Assembly (NCBI GenBank): GCA_012845835.1 | Contig: JABAKD010000017.1 | Location: forward strand, 7,711,600 to 7,775,599 | Direction of reading: 5' to 3' | DNA from: Undaria pinnatifida | Taxonomy: Eukaryota; Sar; Phaeophyceae; Laminariales; Alariaceae | DNA: 64,000 nt | Shown here: piece by piece, positions 1-12,262 of the stretch | Layout: the number at the start of each line of letters is the position of its first letter | Numbering within the stretch: position 1 is the first letter of the stretch | Made by a program: the position numbers and the translations under genes | The notes under the pieces: model-generated | Told to the model about the DNA's origin: nothing | Seen by the model: only the letters and a program-made list of their open reading frames with translations | Database searches by the model: none

Positions 1-3000
1 CTCTGTCTTCTAATACATCGAGCACAAACCATCACACCCAACCACGGAACAGTCAGGCCACCCCGACTTGATATTTGCTAACATGGCATAGTACGCCCCT
101 ACTACCGACCTTCTAGGAGGCGAGGAAGACTCCGTGTAAACTAACCTGTGAGCCTCCCAGCTCTCCCCTCCGGCAACGCACGTGTTAGACGCGCCGGGAC
201 CTCCACCCGGATACCAAGACGCCTGCATCAATCGCAGTTAAGACACTGATTACAGTCAGATTACAATAAATAGCACACACACCATTTCAGTTAGATTACA
301 TGAGATACGGGATGTTCCGGCGGCGACACCGGCGGTGTTCGATATGACGGTGTTTGCGGGACACCAAACTTGGTTCGGTAAGAAAATATGGGATGCGAGT
401 ATTGGAACCGACGAATGCCATATTACCCAAGGTCAACTCGCTCCACCAGAAGCTAGGTTAGATTAAAACCTCCAACCGTTTTCAGAAATTCTAACCCACT
501 ATTTCTTGGGTTCGGTAGGCCTTGGGATGTGGCGTTCGTCGGTTTCAATATTGTTGTTTCATGCTTTTTACTACACAACCACGTTTGGTACATAGCGACC
601 GGCTATCGCTGTTCAAAACGAGGCCAGAAAATGCGGCGCAACGCATGAGTCAATGGAATTCGAGTCAGCACACGATGGCACTACGTGGCCTTTTAATAAC
701 TGTATTGGTGGATGACCCTACCCTCCCCCCCAGCCCATACGATTACCCCTCCGCCCCAACCGGTTCCGGCAGCATAGCATGATTCGTACCCACGAGGGGG
801 GGCACATCACGTCGCGGGTATACACAATCGCGACCGTGCCAGGCGGGGGCTTGACCTGAAAGGTAAATGACGAGTGTCTGCTTCCGCCTTTCCTATGACC
901 AAATACCTACGTCTCGTGTTGAGGGCTCGCATTCATCAGCGCGAAGACAAAAGGATTTTACTCGCTCAACAACGTCGTTTCCACGTGAAACGGAAAAACA
1001 CGATGATATGTTATTGCAAGGAAAGGGTGGTTGTGGTCTACTCTTCTAGAGCTGAAGTGACGTTTTCGGGAACACTATACACAATTTAAAATAGTGTGAG
1101 AGAAAAAGGGTTAAGATGCGTGCGGAAGACATCCCCCCAGTGTGTACCTTGTTGGCCCCAGGTCAGTATCATTTCGCACACCCCAAAAACCCGTTGGTTA
1201 TTTACAGTACAGTAGAGGTCCTTTAATAGTGCTGGTTTCGAGAAAAGGCGCCGTCTGTCGCGGCATTGCCGGTAAAATCGCTTGCCACAGATGATAACCA
1301 CCTCCCATGAATGGTAGCCTGCGGAGTAGTGTCCATTAACCTAGTAGTGCCGGGCGTGTTTGGCTGGGACACGCCAGCAGTTCTCAGGGACGTCTACCGT
1401 ACCCCTACTGTAGCGCGTGACAAAGAGGCGTACGGTACGACGGCTTTGATTGCAGATGCTACAGGATGTGTGTGTTTTGGATCGTCGCGGCGTCGACCCT
1501 GCAGCTTTCAAGGCTATGTAGACGTTCAGTTCGTGTTTGCTATCTCTTCCAGCTCACGTTGACCTTGAAGTAGTCCAGATCTTCAGTGGCGTTCCGCTCT
1601 TCCCCCAAGAAAGGTTTCACCTCTGACGTCTTGAACTCCCAACACCAGCCCTTCTGCTCGCACAAAGGCACACGCACGGTGAGTGGGTTCCATGACGGGG
1701 GTCGTTATCTACTTCACCCATTCCATTTTTTGACGAAAAGGTTTCTGCCTGACGAAGCTCCGTGGTTGGAGTGTCTTCTGGTTTACGTGCCATACCTAGG
1801 GGTCGCTGGAATTTTTATCGGAGTCCGCGTTCGGTTTTCTCGAAGCAAACGGATGGGTGAGGTGGAGATAAACAGACAGTCTTCGTAAAAAAAATATGAC
1901 GAGCATAACCAAAAGGCAGGTAGTAGGGAGTGTCGAACAAGGCAACACAAGAAGCAATGAAATGCTCCGGGATAGCGTTGCGCAGGGCTTGTCGAAGTGT
2001 AGCCGCATAAAAGACGCTGACGGCTAAAACAACCCCTGAACGACCTTTATGCTGAGGGAGAGGGCTTCAAAAAAAGCCCCCAACCTTAAGTAACAAACTG
2101 AAATTGGGTATGGTCAGGGAACAGAGCACAGGCGGTATAAGGTTGCCTGCACCGCCACTAAAATGAAGGTGGACTCGCCGTCACTGCGTAGCATAGCAGG
2201 GCGTGCCGTCTCCTCGAACTAGGAGTGGTTTCGTGACGCTGTGGGGGGTAAATTAACACCTGGCAGTGTTCTTTTACAATCTCAGCGGGCTGGAATATAC
2301 ACATACTGAAGTATAGACTATATAAATATACGTCGGTACTCATACGAGTAGGAGAGAAGGCATGATAAGCAGCCTCTCACGCTGGGTCACAGCGAAGAGG
2401 ATTGCCGACTTGGACGCCCATTCGCTGCTAAAATGTGGAGCAACAAGGCACGCCGGCTCGTCCAACAGCCGACGCTTGGTGATGCTGATGTTGCGGCGAA
2501 ATCAGCACAGCAGGTTCAATCTAGGCAGGCAAGACGAGGAGGGGAGGTCGATGTTGTTTCACAACGCAACGCAACGCAACTAACTGAGCAACCAACGCAT
2601 CCTCGAGCTGGGTGACAGCAGGGAGGATGGACGACGACTGGCAATTGTGATATTGGGTTAGAGAGGCGGAGGTAGCAGGTGGCGTCGAAAGGAGGTGGTA
2701 AAGCACCGTGCGTGGTAGATCGGCGGGAAGCTCGAAGCTCGTTGCATCTCGAGTGCAGAGCGATGCTTCGATACGTCGGCTGTGAGTTCTATACACACGT
2801 GCTTTTTTCATTCATGGTCCTTTCCCTGCGCTCTTGATTTCATTGTGTTGATGGCTCTGAATAGAGAGCAAGTAAACCTAACACAAGGGTGTGCCCGGAG
2901 TTCGTATGCCGAGGATGACTTCGCACCTACGTACGGCACTTAGCACGTAGCGCATTCAAAATATTTTGCCCAATCAACCGAAACTGACTAAAAATACCTA

Positions 3001-3425
3001 CCTTTTAGTTAATAACACACTTCTCAGAATAGTGCAGCGCGCAGTGCATGCTGTAAATCTCACGGCATCGATTGTGACCCTCACCGTCCTCTGTATAGAC
3101 GAGCATCACGCGAGTCTGCGACCGGCGGCCGTCAAGCGATGCCCTTTGTACAACATATAATTATATTATGTAAAGACGCGTGCTACGACAGAGACGCAGC
3201 ACTTTTTTTCTGAGGTAAGTTCCTCAACTTGGTAGCTAAAAACCTCTTCCAAAACTGTTTTGGAGAAATATTGAACTGCTGCATCCCGGATGCAAAATCC
3301 CATGCCCATAGGAATATAACACGATAATTAGTCTAACCATGCAGCAAAATGGCCTCTTTCCGTCATTCATAAAGCGTTCCAGACCAAAACCGATACCGCT
3401 ACCTCTATCGTAGCATGCGTCTAAG
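1..3425. other. No recognisable gene
   Basis: Only short open frames occur on both strands, with overlapping shadows and no recognisable domain. Composition is mixed and no long repeat is evident. I see no rRNA, tRNA or transposon domain here. Small host exons cannot be excluded by eye. Confidence 0.4.
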
Positions 3426-3426
3426 T

Positions 3427-3495
3427 TACTAGGGAATACTAGGGAATACTAGGGAACACTAGGGAATACTAGGGAATACTAGGGAATACTAGGGG
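3427..3495. repeat. 10-bp minisatellite (ACTAGGGAAT)n
   Basis: About seven direct copies of a 10-bp unit, ACTAGGGAAT, run in tandem with one internal substitution (GGGAACACT). The array ends where the unit becomes AGGGGGTACG. It lies in anonymous sequence. Confidence 0.9.
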
Positions 3496-3499
3496 GTAC

Positions 3500-4935
3500 G
3501 AGATAATACTGTAACGCCGTAACCTTGGCCTCGGGACACTCATCTGGATGATATAGTACACCCTCATCATTGGACAGATGTATGTGACGATAGGGATAGC
3601 GCCCACATCCAAAAACAATTTTCGACGAGTTGAGCTTTCCTCCTATGAGCACTTGTCTCTCCTCCCCACCCAAACACCTACTTTGGAAGGGATGAAGGTG
3701 CTCCCCGCTGGATGACCCAACGGCCGTAGATACTGTACGTGTAGTCTATATTGTAAACCACGAAGACGTTTCGACCATAGCTTTTTCGGTTGAGGGGCCT
3801 TGCCAGCCAGGTCTATTCCAGATCTGTTATGTATGGCCGAAATCTTCTACCTCATTTACCGCACCACGCGTCGTTGATCACACCCGGTTAGACTCACGGG
3901 TACATGCACATAATACACCTTTATCAAGGCACCCCTGGCATATCAAGCAGGAGGAACTCGGTTTTGTTACACAAGGTTAGGGATACACGGCTGCTTACCG
4001 TAGGAGTCCACTTGTTAACGCCTTCAACTTCTTGTTGATAAGTCCCGCCGGGATGGAACGTTGCGATCGCCGCGCCCGCATCTGTTAAGTTAGACGAAGC
4101 GACGCATTTTACCTCCAGATTTCGAGTGTCGCAGCCGTAGGTGTTGTACGGGCACACCCACATGTCTGGATAGGTGTACACGGTGTTCTGTACTCAACAA
4201 AACCGATAAGAGGGTGACAGGCGAGAAGAGGGAAAAAAATGAAATTTGGGACTTTTGATTCGAACAGTTTATTTATCAAACGTAAAACTAGAACATGAGT
4301 TGAAGAGTAAAACTTATGCTGACATTCTGTGCACAATAAGAGCAACAAACACGACACAGGGGGAGCGGTAATTCTGCCGAACCCGTGTATATGTAGCCGG
4401 ATACATGTACACGCTGTTCTGTATACAGCTCTACCGAGAAGTAGGGCACGAAAAACAACGGATACGGGGACGCGGGCACGAAGCCTTGAATAATAGGGTA
4501 TGCCTAGCTAGCGAGGAGAGGCAAAAGCGGGCGTAGAAAAACGCCATCCAACTCACCGAGAGTACGAAGGAAGTGCTAGGGTTCTCCCTCTTTTTGATGG
4601 CCGCAGCGAACAGCCAACATGTATCTGCGCAAGCGTATTCGAACGACGCGATCACGGCAGTTAGTGTTGAAAATATTTTCAACATTATTAATAGCATTCT
4701 ACAGAAGAGTTTCGTCTCTGCCTGATCGACACCCTGTTTGTACGAGCGAATTACGCTTTCAATTTACATCCTGCATCAAACGAAGAGATCCTTTTCGACA
4801 TCGCGTACATCGGATAAACGGTACGAGTTAGCACTGTTCAGGTCTTGCCTGCCTGTGCGCCTGAAGGTCCCTTACAGCTGTCGCGGTAATATTTCGATAT
4901 CAATAATTGGCGGAAAAATGACGGGGGCAAATACC
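3500..4935. other. Anonymous sequence with a short direct repeat
   Basis: No domain is recognisable. A roughly 35-bp diverged direct repeat appears at about 4,160-4,200 and 4,390-4,425; both copies contain GTACAC, then GTGTTCTGTA or CTGTTCTGTA. Everything else is short open frames without coding character. Confidence 0.3.
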
Positions 4936-4938
4936 ATC

Positions 4939-5010
4939 GCTACGGTTGGGGCGGGTCCCTCCTTTTTCACTGCTGCTTTTGAGCCACTCTCCAGTGTGAC
5001 TCTGTACCTC
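4939..5010 (+). mobile_element. Partial copy of the GGCTACGG MITE
   Basis: About 70 bp match one end of the MITE seen complete at 48,078-48,334 and 60,296-60,554. The copy starts GCTACGGTTGG, passes through a TTTTTCACTG block and ends with GTGACTCTGTACCTC. Its other half, with the second terminal inverted repeat, is absent, so this is a truncated relic. Confidence 0.7.
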
Positions 5011-6487
5011 TTCTGTTAAAAAGGACGATTCGTAGGCGATTTTTTTTAATGCCGTGTAGCTGACCATCTCACGTCGGTTTCATATGATAAAGCGTACAAA
5101 GAACAGCAAGACAGGTCAAGACCTCAAAGTAACAAGGGAGTCACACTCTCTACCGCTGTCTGTCTAGCCTGCCTAGGGAGTATTCGGGTACCCGCTGTTC
5201 AACTGTACTCCGTGCTACTGCTGATCATTGACTAAGCATGCTATGTAGTGCGCCTACCTGCCACCGAAGAGCTTGTTACCAACCAGCGACTTGATAGACC
5301 GCTCGTTATTGCCGCTGCAGCAACCACTTACATCAGCACCCCCCTCACACCTCAACACCCCCGACGATAAAATAGTAGGAAATTGTACATGGGATTCTTT
5401 GTGTTGCTTTCCACGGCTACACTAGCAGCAGGGTGTTTCTCTCCGCGGTCTTCTGGACAAGCCGTGAACGTATATATGTCTTGGCGTCAATCATTTCTGT
5501 ATGGAGTTCTAGTGCACCCATTGCACCCATTTTGGTGTCATTTTGAACGATCTTTTTGTATATGTTGCCAAACAGGGTAGGCGGGGGTATCCGGGTACGC
5601 TCGAGCCCGGAAATGGACAACCTGGCCTGCAGGGTAGATTTCTTTTTGTTTTCTGTCCCATCATGTGTCTTCGCACTATTTCTCCCTCTTCCTCCCTTGT
5701 CGCAACTCAAATCGGGGGCCACAAAATCAGCCTCCCCTCTCCCCACACACACTGCGGAGCCTGGCTTATCTGTATTCAATGCTTTTGGTATTTGATTGTG
5801 TGGTTTGGCTGCCGTGTTATCTTATCCGGGAATACCCGCTGGTGACCAAGGGCATTCGGATGGAAGTGTTCAGATCTCTATTCTGCCGTCCGACAATAAC
5901 TCGACAACAAACACCCAAAATCAAAATAACAGCAACTCTGTAGTAATCGACTATAAAATAACTCACGATCTCTTGATTCTTCGCGGAAACCTCTTGGGGT
6001 CCTGGCGGGTTCAACTATCTATGGTGTTTTGAATTGCCGCGCCGAGCGAGGTAGCATACACACGCAGACGGGTATTGCATTTGTTTACCAAGGAATGACG
6101 TAAAAAAATCGGTTTGGGTTGGCGCAAACTACTGTACGACACCAGAAGTTAGTATGCTTGAGCGCCAAATCATGCGCATGGTTTAGCGGGCAATGTCTCC
6201 CAAATACAGGTATCACGAAACGAAACTTGATTCTAGCGTGCGCCAACCTGTCGCTCATCTCATACCAGGTACCCGGTACAGAACCGGGTACTGTTGTTGT
6301 AAAGGAGAGCTTCTTCTATACCAGGTACATTGTTATCGCAGGGTGAGAGACTTGGGGGCATGGGGGGCTCTGGGTGAACGGCTATATCGTCAGCCGCTTG
6401 TGCGGGCTTCGTGGAGGGCCAGTGTAAGTGCCTTATTATGGTGCCACCGGGTCTGTCTCACTGCCATCGTAGTGCTGTATGTAGTCC
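5011..6487. other. Anonymous sequence
   Basis: No recognisable gene. Open frames of about 60-120 codons overlap on both strands between 5,380 and 6,350 without domain signatures. Two exact TACCAGGTAC palindromes occur near 6,263 and 6,318, the second 55 bp after the first. Confidence 0.3.
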
Positions 6488-6600
6488 CGTGACATTCCCA
6501 TGGAGATCCCATGGCAGTCCCATGGCGGTTCCATGGTGGTCCCATGGTGTTTCTATGACGGTCCCATGACGGTGCCACGACAGTGTCATGGTATTACAGT
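6488..6600. repeat. CCCATGG palindromic array, about 11-bp spacing
   Basis: CCATGG cores recur about every 11 bp: CCCATGGagat, CCCATGGcagt, CCCATGGcggtt and so on. They then decay into CCCATGacggt, GCCACGacagt and GTCATGG. The gaps between cores vary while the core is kept. Related arrays with different spacing lie at 42.0-42.5 and 45.9-46.7 kb. Confidence 0.8.
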
Positions 6601-7435
6601 TATAATGTTCTGGCACATCCTCTACCCAAGCAGCGCGGGCTACGTCGTGTGGGCCGATGCTGTTCCCGCCGTTGTTTCGACGTTCCGTCTGTTCATTGAA
6701 GTGCCTAATCCTTAACGTCAAGCACGGTCGTGTTACGTACATACGAACCCTGTGGTCGTCTACCGCAAAAGCAATACGACCGTGCTCGTCACTGGCTAGT
6801 GGGGACTTCTGGACATCCTCCACGTGGCAGTGAAGACTACACCTACCTGGTACACACGCGGGCTACCATAATAGGGGTAGCGCTTTCGGCTGAATCACGT
6901 TCTGGATGATGGAAATTCTGAACACACCATCGTCGGAATGCCAACCTTATTCTTGTTTGTTCTGGGATGACGGTAGTCGTTGAATACCTAGTGTAGGACG
7001 GGTTTTTTGTAAGAACCGCGTGTTTGATGAGAACAACCGTGTTTCGTGTTGACGCACATGGACGAGGTAAATACCTTGTACGTAACAAAACTGTTCTTCC
7101 TCCACCCCCCTCTACTCGGATTATAACAGTATAGTCTATACATACGCAGATTGGCTGTACAATGATACACCTACAATAATCATTATAACTCGCCTATTGA
7201 TCATATCATGTGATCGTATCATGCTTACTATAACTCCAGCCCTCTATGCTGACCATGTCATACTCCGGAGTACAGTATAATAATATAGTGCTGTACTATA
7301 ATATCGACCCTCCATGTGAGTTTTTTAGCATCAGTACACATAATGATTATTATGGAAAACCGTCCTGTTGACCCTGACAACATCCAGGGGAGACACCGAC
7401 CTACATCTATCTTTCATGAGGATTAAATATACATG
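6601..7435. other. Anonymous, partly AT-rich sequence
   Basis: No gene is recognised. From 7,120 to 7,320 the sequence is AT-rich with several ATGATCATA/GATCGTATC-like near-palindromes and runs such as TATAATAATATAG. I can assign no function to them. Confidence 0.3.
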
Positions 7436-7850
7436 ACGCACGCGCGAACGACCTTCCGTAATTTTTGTGCAACTTTTGTATATTAACGAAACATAGATGC
7501 ACCACGCACCCTGCAGAGTTGAATTTCAACTATTCAATCAGCCGTACTCACAGCTGACGTTTTGCAATTTTTATGCTCCGTAATATATTTCACGGCTGAC
7601 GTTTTTCAATTTTTTTTTCCGTCATGATGAGGACAAAATATAGAACACGCGCGAACGACCTTATGTAGAAGTTGTGAAGCTGTGTATTCACAGCCAGGTT
7701 TAATTCACAAATATCATATCAAAAATTAAACACAGATCAAACGTACCACGCAGCTTGCAACGTTGAGTTTCAATCATGCAATCGATCGTACGCGCAGCAG
7801 CAGCAGCAGCTGACGTTTTGCAGTTTACTTATTTTTTGTTATATAATATC
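7436..7850. repeat. Two diverged tandem copies of a ~200-bp repeat
   Basis: Copy 1 is about 7,436-7,575 and copy 2 about 7,640-7,830. Each has CGCGCGAACGACCTT near its left end. Each then has ACCACGCA, CTGCAGAGTTGAATTTCAA or TTGCAACGTTGAGTTTCAA, and ends in CAGCTGACGTTTTGCA. The right-end order (TTGCAA, TTGAGTTTC, CAGCTG) resembles the terminal block of repeat families A and B reported elsewhere in this window. Copy 2 has an added CAG microsatellite at 7,796-7,811. Confidence 0.65.
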
Positions 7851-7859
7851 GTCTCGAAT

Positions 7860-9155
7860 GAGAAGCCGCCCCAGGGAAAGATGTGAGAATCCCAACCGTA
7901 ACATGCGCCTGGCCGCGTGTTGGCAGGTGGTCAAAAAAATGACGGAACACAGCGAAAAATACTTTCTTGTGCAGTATTCTGTGTTTTACAGTCCATAAGC
8001 GCAGGCCATTGCCTTATTAATCACCCCAGTCCTAGGAGCTATTTTCGAAATGCCACGGTGATGGCAGACCCACGTGGTAGAATACCGAATAACAGAGCAC
8101 CAACAGTAACAGCGAACTGACCTAACTAGTCGGCCGAGCAGTATGCCTAGAAACGGCTGCAGACACACAACAACACTACAAAAAAAACATCGATCCTAGC
8201 AGACAACACACCCCAGCCGCGCGGACCTTGGAGGGTTAATTTTTCGCTCTCACTGGCCTAACTATATCTCGTCGCGCGAATCATTGGGGCGACGAAAGGC
8301 TGTTCACTTTTGCAGTATGCTACCTCAGATTGCCTAGAAACGACTTAGGCAGCAGGGGAACTTTCCAGGAAGAGTCAATCTTTCCAGGAATTTTTTGCTC
8401 TCTGGTTGTGTAAGGAAGGAAAATCGTGGCCCCCAGTTCGGAGATCGTGGTCCACAGACCGGCCATATAAAAAAATCCATACTGGCGAAGCCGCGATTCT
8501 GGCCCGTTTCTGGGCGGTTTCGGGTCCGGGTTGGGGTCGGGGTTAGGGTTAGGGTTAGGTTGAGTCTGCGCCGGTGCCTTGATCCCAGAATCGGAGATGA
8601 TTAACCTGGTGGCAATCCATGGCCCGACGACTCGTTGAAGATATATCCTGGTAGGCTCTGCGGCGAACTGTGGTCATGATGGTGAAAAATCACAGAAAAG
8701 ACACCTTGCCATTTGTGATGCCAACCCGGACCCATTCAACCAACAAATAATAAGCAAGCAGGGCTCTATACCCTGCTTCGTCGCGTACACCAGTGGGCGA
8801 TTTGGACAACCATTGCGTCAGATATTTCCGTGGACTCACATGCTAAAATGCCGAATATCAAGAGCATCCACAGCGCGACGGCCCGTTTCTGATATTTCGA
8901 AACCACGTCGTTTGGCCTCCTGCGGGTATGACGCACACCAGAACGTCGCAAACACAGCAAACGATAACGATATAAATCAATAACCGAAACCAGCATCTTC
9001 TGTATCATCCAGTCGTACCATACCATCATCGTCATCACACGCGGCAATACCCCCGCACGATGGGTACGAAGAGCACGGACTCACACAACCCGACGGAACT
9101 CACAGCGAAAGTACTCGACGTCTACTCAGTCGATCATGAATCATGAGTTCAAGTT
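7860..9155. other. Anonymous sequence
   Basis: No gene is recognised. A telomere-like tract lies at 8,515-8,563 (separate entry). An open frame at 8,766-9,047 on the minus strand has no recognisable domain. Confidence 0.3.
8515..8563 (+). repeat. Interstitial telomere-like GGGTTAGGG tract
   Basis: A degenerate run grades from GGGTCCGGG through GGGGTCGGGG into GGGTTAGGGTTAGGGTTAGG. It is short and imperfect and sits inside ordinary sequence. It may be a healed break or a chance simple repeat. Confidence 0.65.
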
Positions 9156-9159
9156 AATC

Positions 9160-10005
9160 TTGTATAAAAAACAAAACACACTCCAGCTGTGAGATCGAAT
9201 ATTTTGTCGAAACTCATCTTTGCAAGTTGTGTGTGACACTCCGATCGCGCGTATTACGGGTTGTGTGTCCTCATTAAGGATATAGGTCGGCGACTCCCCT
9301 TGAAACTACAGTGTAGCTATCACGATCAACAGGGTGATGTTAGGCAGTCTGTGCGCGGAAACTCTAAATCCCGTTTCTGAGGGGGACAAAATCTGACAGG
9401 TGTGGAAGGAAGTGGGAGCCTGATTTTGATCAAAAGGGGGCGGGAGGGGGGGAGGGGGCGGAGGGGACAGGTGGGGCAGGTCAATTTGTGCGTGGAAACT
9501 ATAAATCCTTCTTGTGGGGGAGGGGGGGGGGGGGATGTGCCGGGGGGGGGCGGGGGGGCGGGGGAGGAGGGCTTTAGGTCGCATAGATGTAGGGGTTTGC
9601 TATACGCGCGGTTCTAGGTCTAGGCGATGGTGCGGGTGGTGGGGAAGGAGGAGGCGTTCGGGGCGGGGGTGGGTGGGAATTGCAACAGCGGCATGGACGG
9701 CTCTAAAACGATAACGAGGTGATATCCAGGGCGTGGAAGTGTTTATTACCCTAGCGGATTTCGATATTAGATGGGGTGTTTAAGCAATAGAAAGCGAGAA
9801 AAGAAACAAAAACAAAAAGAAGGGGAGGGGGCGGGGGGGGGGAGGGTTTTGAAGAGGTTTAGGTCACATATAATGTTAAAATACACTCCAGCTATGAGAT
9901 CAAGGTTGTGGTCGACACTGATCTTCGCAATATTGGTTGTGATCCTCCGATCGCGCGTATTAATCATATATGTATGGGCTTGCTATACGCGCGGTGCTGG
10001 GACAA
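9160..10005 (+). mobile_element. Family A composite repeat, truncated copy
   Basis: The copy begins with the start module: ACACTCCAGCTGTGAGATCG, then CATCTTTGCAAG, CTCCGATCGCGCG, AAGGATATAGGTCGGCGAC and CTACAGTGTAGCTAT. It continues through a G-rich internal unit (GTGCGTGGAAACTATAAATCC) and one second-type internal unit (CTAGGTCTAGGCGATGG; GGATTTCGATATTAG). At about 9,873 it enters the next unit (TACACTCCAGCTATGAGATCA) and breaks off after GCGCGGTGCTGGG. No coding capacity is visible. Open frames across it are poly-Gly or poly-Pro artefacts of G/C runs. Confidence 0.8.
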
Positions 10006-11060
10006 TTTTGCTGAATTTTGTCGCATCCAGCTTCTGATATATACCTGGTGGTATAGGTTCAGGGTTTTCGTGCGATGAGGACCGGTAGGTGCAAGCCGCA
10101 GTGAGCTGAAGTGGCATATGGGTACCCCTCGTACCATTTCGTACCAGGTACGAGTTCGTACCAGGCACGAGTAGCAGCCTGTCGTTCGGAGTTACAAAAT
10201 AGTGCTCCCGTTGAACACCAACAAGAAGCGAAAGACGCTGCATCCCCATGTAATGCTTGTGTATCCCATTCTATTTATAAATCGACATATCCCACAAAGG
10301 GGTATCGTACAGGAGAGACGCAAAGCTGCAGAGCGACAAGCAAAGGCTGCGGCAGCGCCTTCCACCGTCTTCATCTCTAAGCGGCCGTGGGGAGGGGGGA
10401 TGGGGGGAGGGGGGAGGGGGGGAGGGGGGCTGGAAGAGGGTAGGGGGGCGTCATGCTCAAGAGATTGAAGTCTGGGTCTGGCCATCATCGTCTTGAAATT
10501 TCTGGGCCACCTAATGGCCGTCACAAGATAGCGTAAGACCGCCCTGACTTCTTCGCCATGTTGCCTTCTCTCCCCAGTGCCATTGATGATGCACTTGGTA
10601 CCCTCTATGAGCCCAATGCCGTCTTTAGGCAGTTCCTAGGGTCTTTTAGTATCACATTTTTTTTCTTTTTACTTCCTCGCTTCCTCTTCTTGTCTTGTCT
10701 TTTCTCGTTGTTCTTGTCTTTTCAGTTCTTTCCTTTCCTTTTTCGGTTTTGCGCTTCCTTGTCGTTCCTTTCCTATCCTTTATCTTTTTTTTCTTTGTTT
10801 GTTTTTCCAATTGGCTTGCGTCTGTCGTGGGGATGCGTACTGATAGGTATTACGTGCAATATATTCGTGGTTGTCTTTCTTGGGTGGCAAGCGGTATAGT
10901 CGGTTTTTCCAGGCGCGAGTAGTGACGTATGCACCAGTATGGACCTGGTACATCGTAGGCTGACTCCCGATTTCACGTTTATATGTTTCCGGTGGAGGCA
11001 TGGATTGCGGCAGCTGTAATATAAGCGTGTAACACCTTTTGGCTTGTTTTGTTTTTTCCC
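10006..11060. other. Anonymous sequence with G-run and pyrimidine tract
   Basis: A GGGGGGA-type G-rich stretch lies at 10,384-10,448. A C/T-rich stretch at 10,650-10,800 consists of TTCCT/TTTCT-like words. A TACCAGGTAC palindrome at about 10,143 is followed by a one-mismatch copy. No gene is recognised. Confidence 0.4.
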
Positions 11061-11061
11061 T

Positions 11062-11135
11062 GGGGCATTCCTCGGTTCCAGAGTGACTAGAGCCTGTCCT
11101 GTGACCACGGATTTGATTGTACGAGTTAATGTGAG

Positions 11136-11182
<47 letters not shown>

Positions 11183-11183
11183 C
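11062..11183 (+). repeat. AAC-tailed SINE-like repeat, copy 1
   Basis: A body reading CCAGAGTGACTAGAGCC, then TGTGACCACGGATTTGATTG and GAGTTAATGTGAG, runs directly into an (AAC)n tract at 11,135-11,183. The same body-to-tail order recurs at about 49,130 (+), 51,668 (-) and 53,240 (-). A conserved body joined to a simple-repeat tail is typical of retroposed SINE or LINE 3' ends. I see no tRNA-like A/B box pair in the body, so the class is open. Confidence 0.65.
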
Positions 11184-11504
11184 GAAGTATGCCGGTCGCT
11201 GCGACTGGCGCGCGTACACTCACCACATCACTGGTAGCGGTGGCAGAAAAAGAATATACGAAGCAGTAGAAGCAGCAAGCAGTAGCGTCAGAGTTCCACC
11301 ACAAAGTTTAAACTCGAGCGAGGAACGAGTTTTCAATGGAGTCCACTCAGCTGTCGGTACGAGCACAGTGGGAGTGTGGGTTCAAACTGCCAGGTGATCA
11401 GTGGGATACAAAAAAGAGGAATATGAGTTTTGGGGGATCCGCTCCAGAAACGATTAGAGTTCCAATGAATTTTCTGAGCTTTTCTCGGGGAAAAAAATGT
11501 AAAA
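11184..11504. other. Anonymous sequence between repeats
   Basis: About 320 bp between the AAC tail and the next family A copy. No gene or repeat is recognised. It includes AGCAGTAGAAGCAGCAAGCAG, a loosely AGC-rich stretch. Confidence 0.3.
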
Positions 11505-12262
11505 ACTAAAATACACTCCAGCTGTGAGATCGAAGATTTTATCGAAACTCATCTTTGCAAGCTGTGTGTGATACTCCGATCGCGCGTATTACGGGTGGAC
11601 ATTGTGTGTCCTCATTAAGGAAATAGGTCAGCGAATCCCCTTGCAACTACACAGTGTAGCTATCAGGGTCAACGGAGAGATGTTAGTCAGTCTGTGCCGT
11701 TTTTGAGGGGGACAAAATCTGACATATGTGGAAGGAAATGCATTAGTTTATCAAGCGAATCCTGTAAGTCGAATAACCGGTGGGGGGAGGGCGGGAGGGC
11801 GGAATTTTTAATGACGTGGGGGCCTGGGTTCAATCAAGAGGGAGGGGACGGGGGGCACGGGCGGGCAGCTCAATCTGTGCGTGAAAACTATATATCCTAT
11901 CATCTAAGTCGTACACCCAGAGTGAGGAGAAAGCGGAGCGTTCGAAGCGGGGGGGGGGGGGCGAAAGGGTTTTTAAACAACATGTTCAGGTCGCGTAGAT
12001 GTAGGGGTTTGCGTTACCCGTGGTGCTAGGTCTAAGCGATGGTGCTGGTGGTGGAGAAGGAGGGGGCGTTGGGGAGGAAGGGGGATTGCAGCAGCGGCGG
12101 GGGGGGGGGGGGTTGCAGCACAGGCATGGATGTCTCTAGAAAGATAAAATGAGGTGGTATCAAGTGCGTGGAAGTTTTTATTACTCTGGCAGATTTCTCT
12201 GTTAGGTGGGGTGTTTGAGCAAGAGGGACCAGGAAAAAAAAAAAAAATGGGGGGGGTATACT
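11505..12262 (+). mobile_element. Family A composite repeat, truncated copy
   Basis: The start module (TACACTCCAGCTGTGAGATCG through GGGGGACAAAATCTGACA) is followed by GTTTATCAAGCGAATCCTGTAAGTCG. Next come a G-rich spacer and the second-type internal unit with CTAGGTCTAAGCGATGG, CTCTAGAAAGATAAAATGAG and GGCAGATTTC. The copy stops in an A14-G8 junction at about 12,233-12,256. No end module is present. Confidence 0.8.

Noticed and set aside
9306-9714. Poly-Gly and poly-Pro frames in G/C-rich family A sequence
   Set aside because: They arise from G runs and appear on both strands with no domain; the same occurs at 14.1-15.3, 26.2-27.5 and 57.1-57.6 kb.
10780-11304. Minus-strand 148-174-codon frames across the AAC tract
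   Set aside because: Long Val or Cys runs come from the (AAC)n tail, and no domain flanks them.
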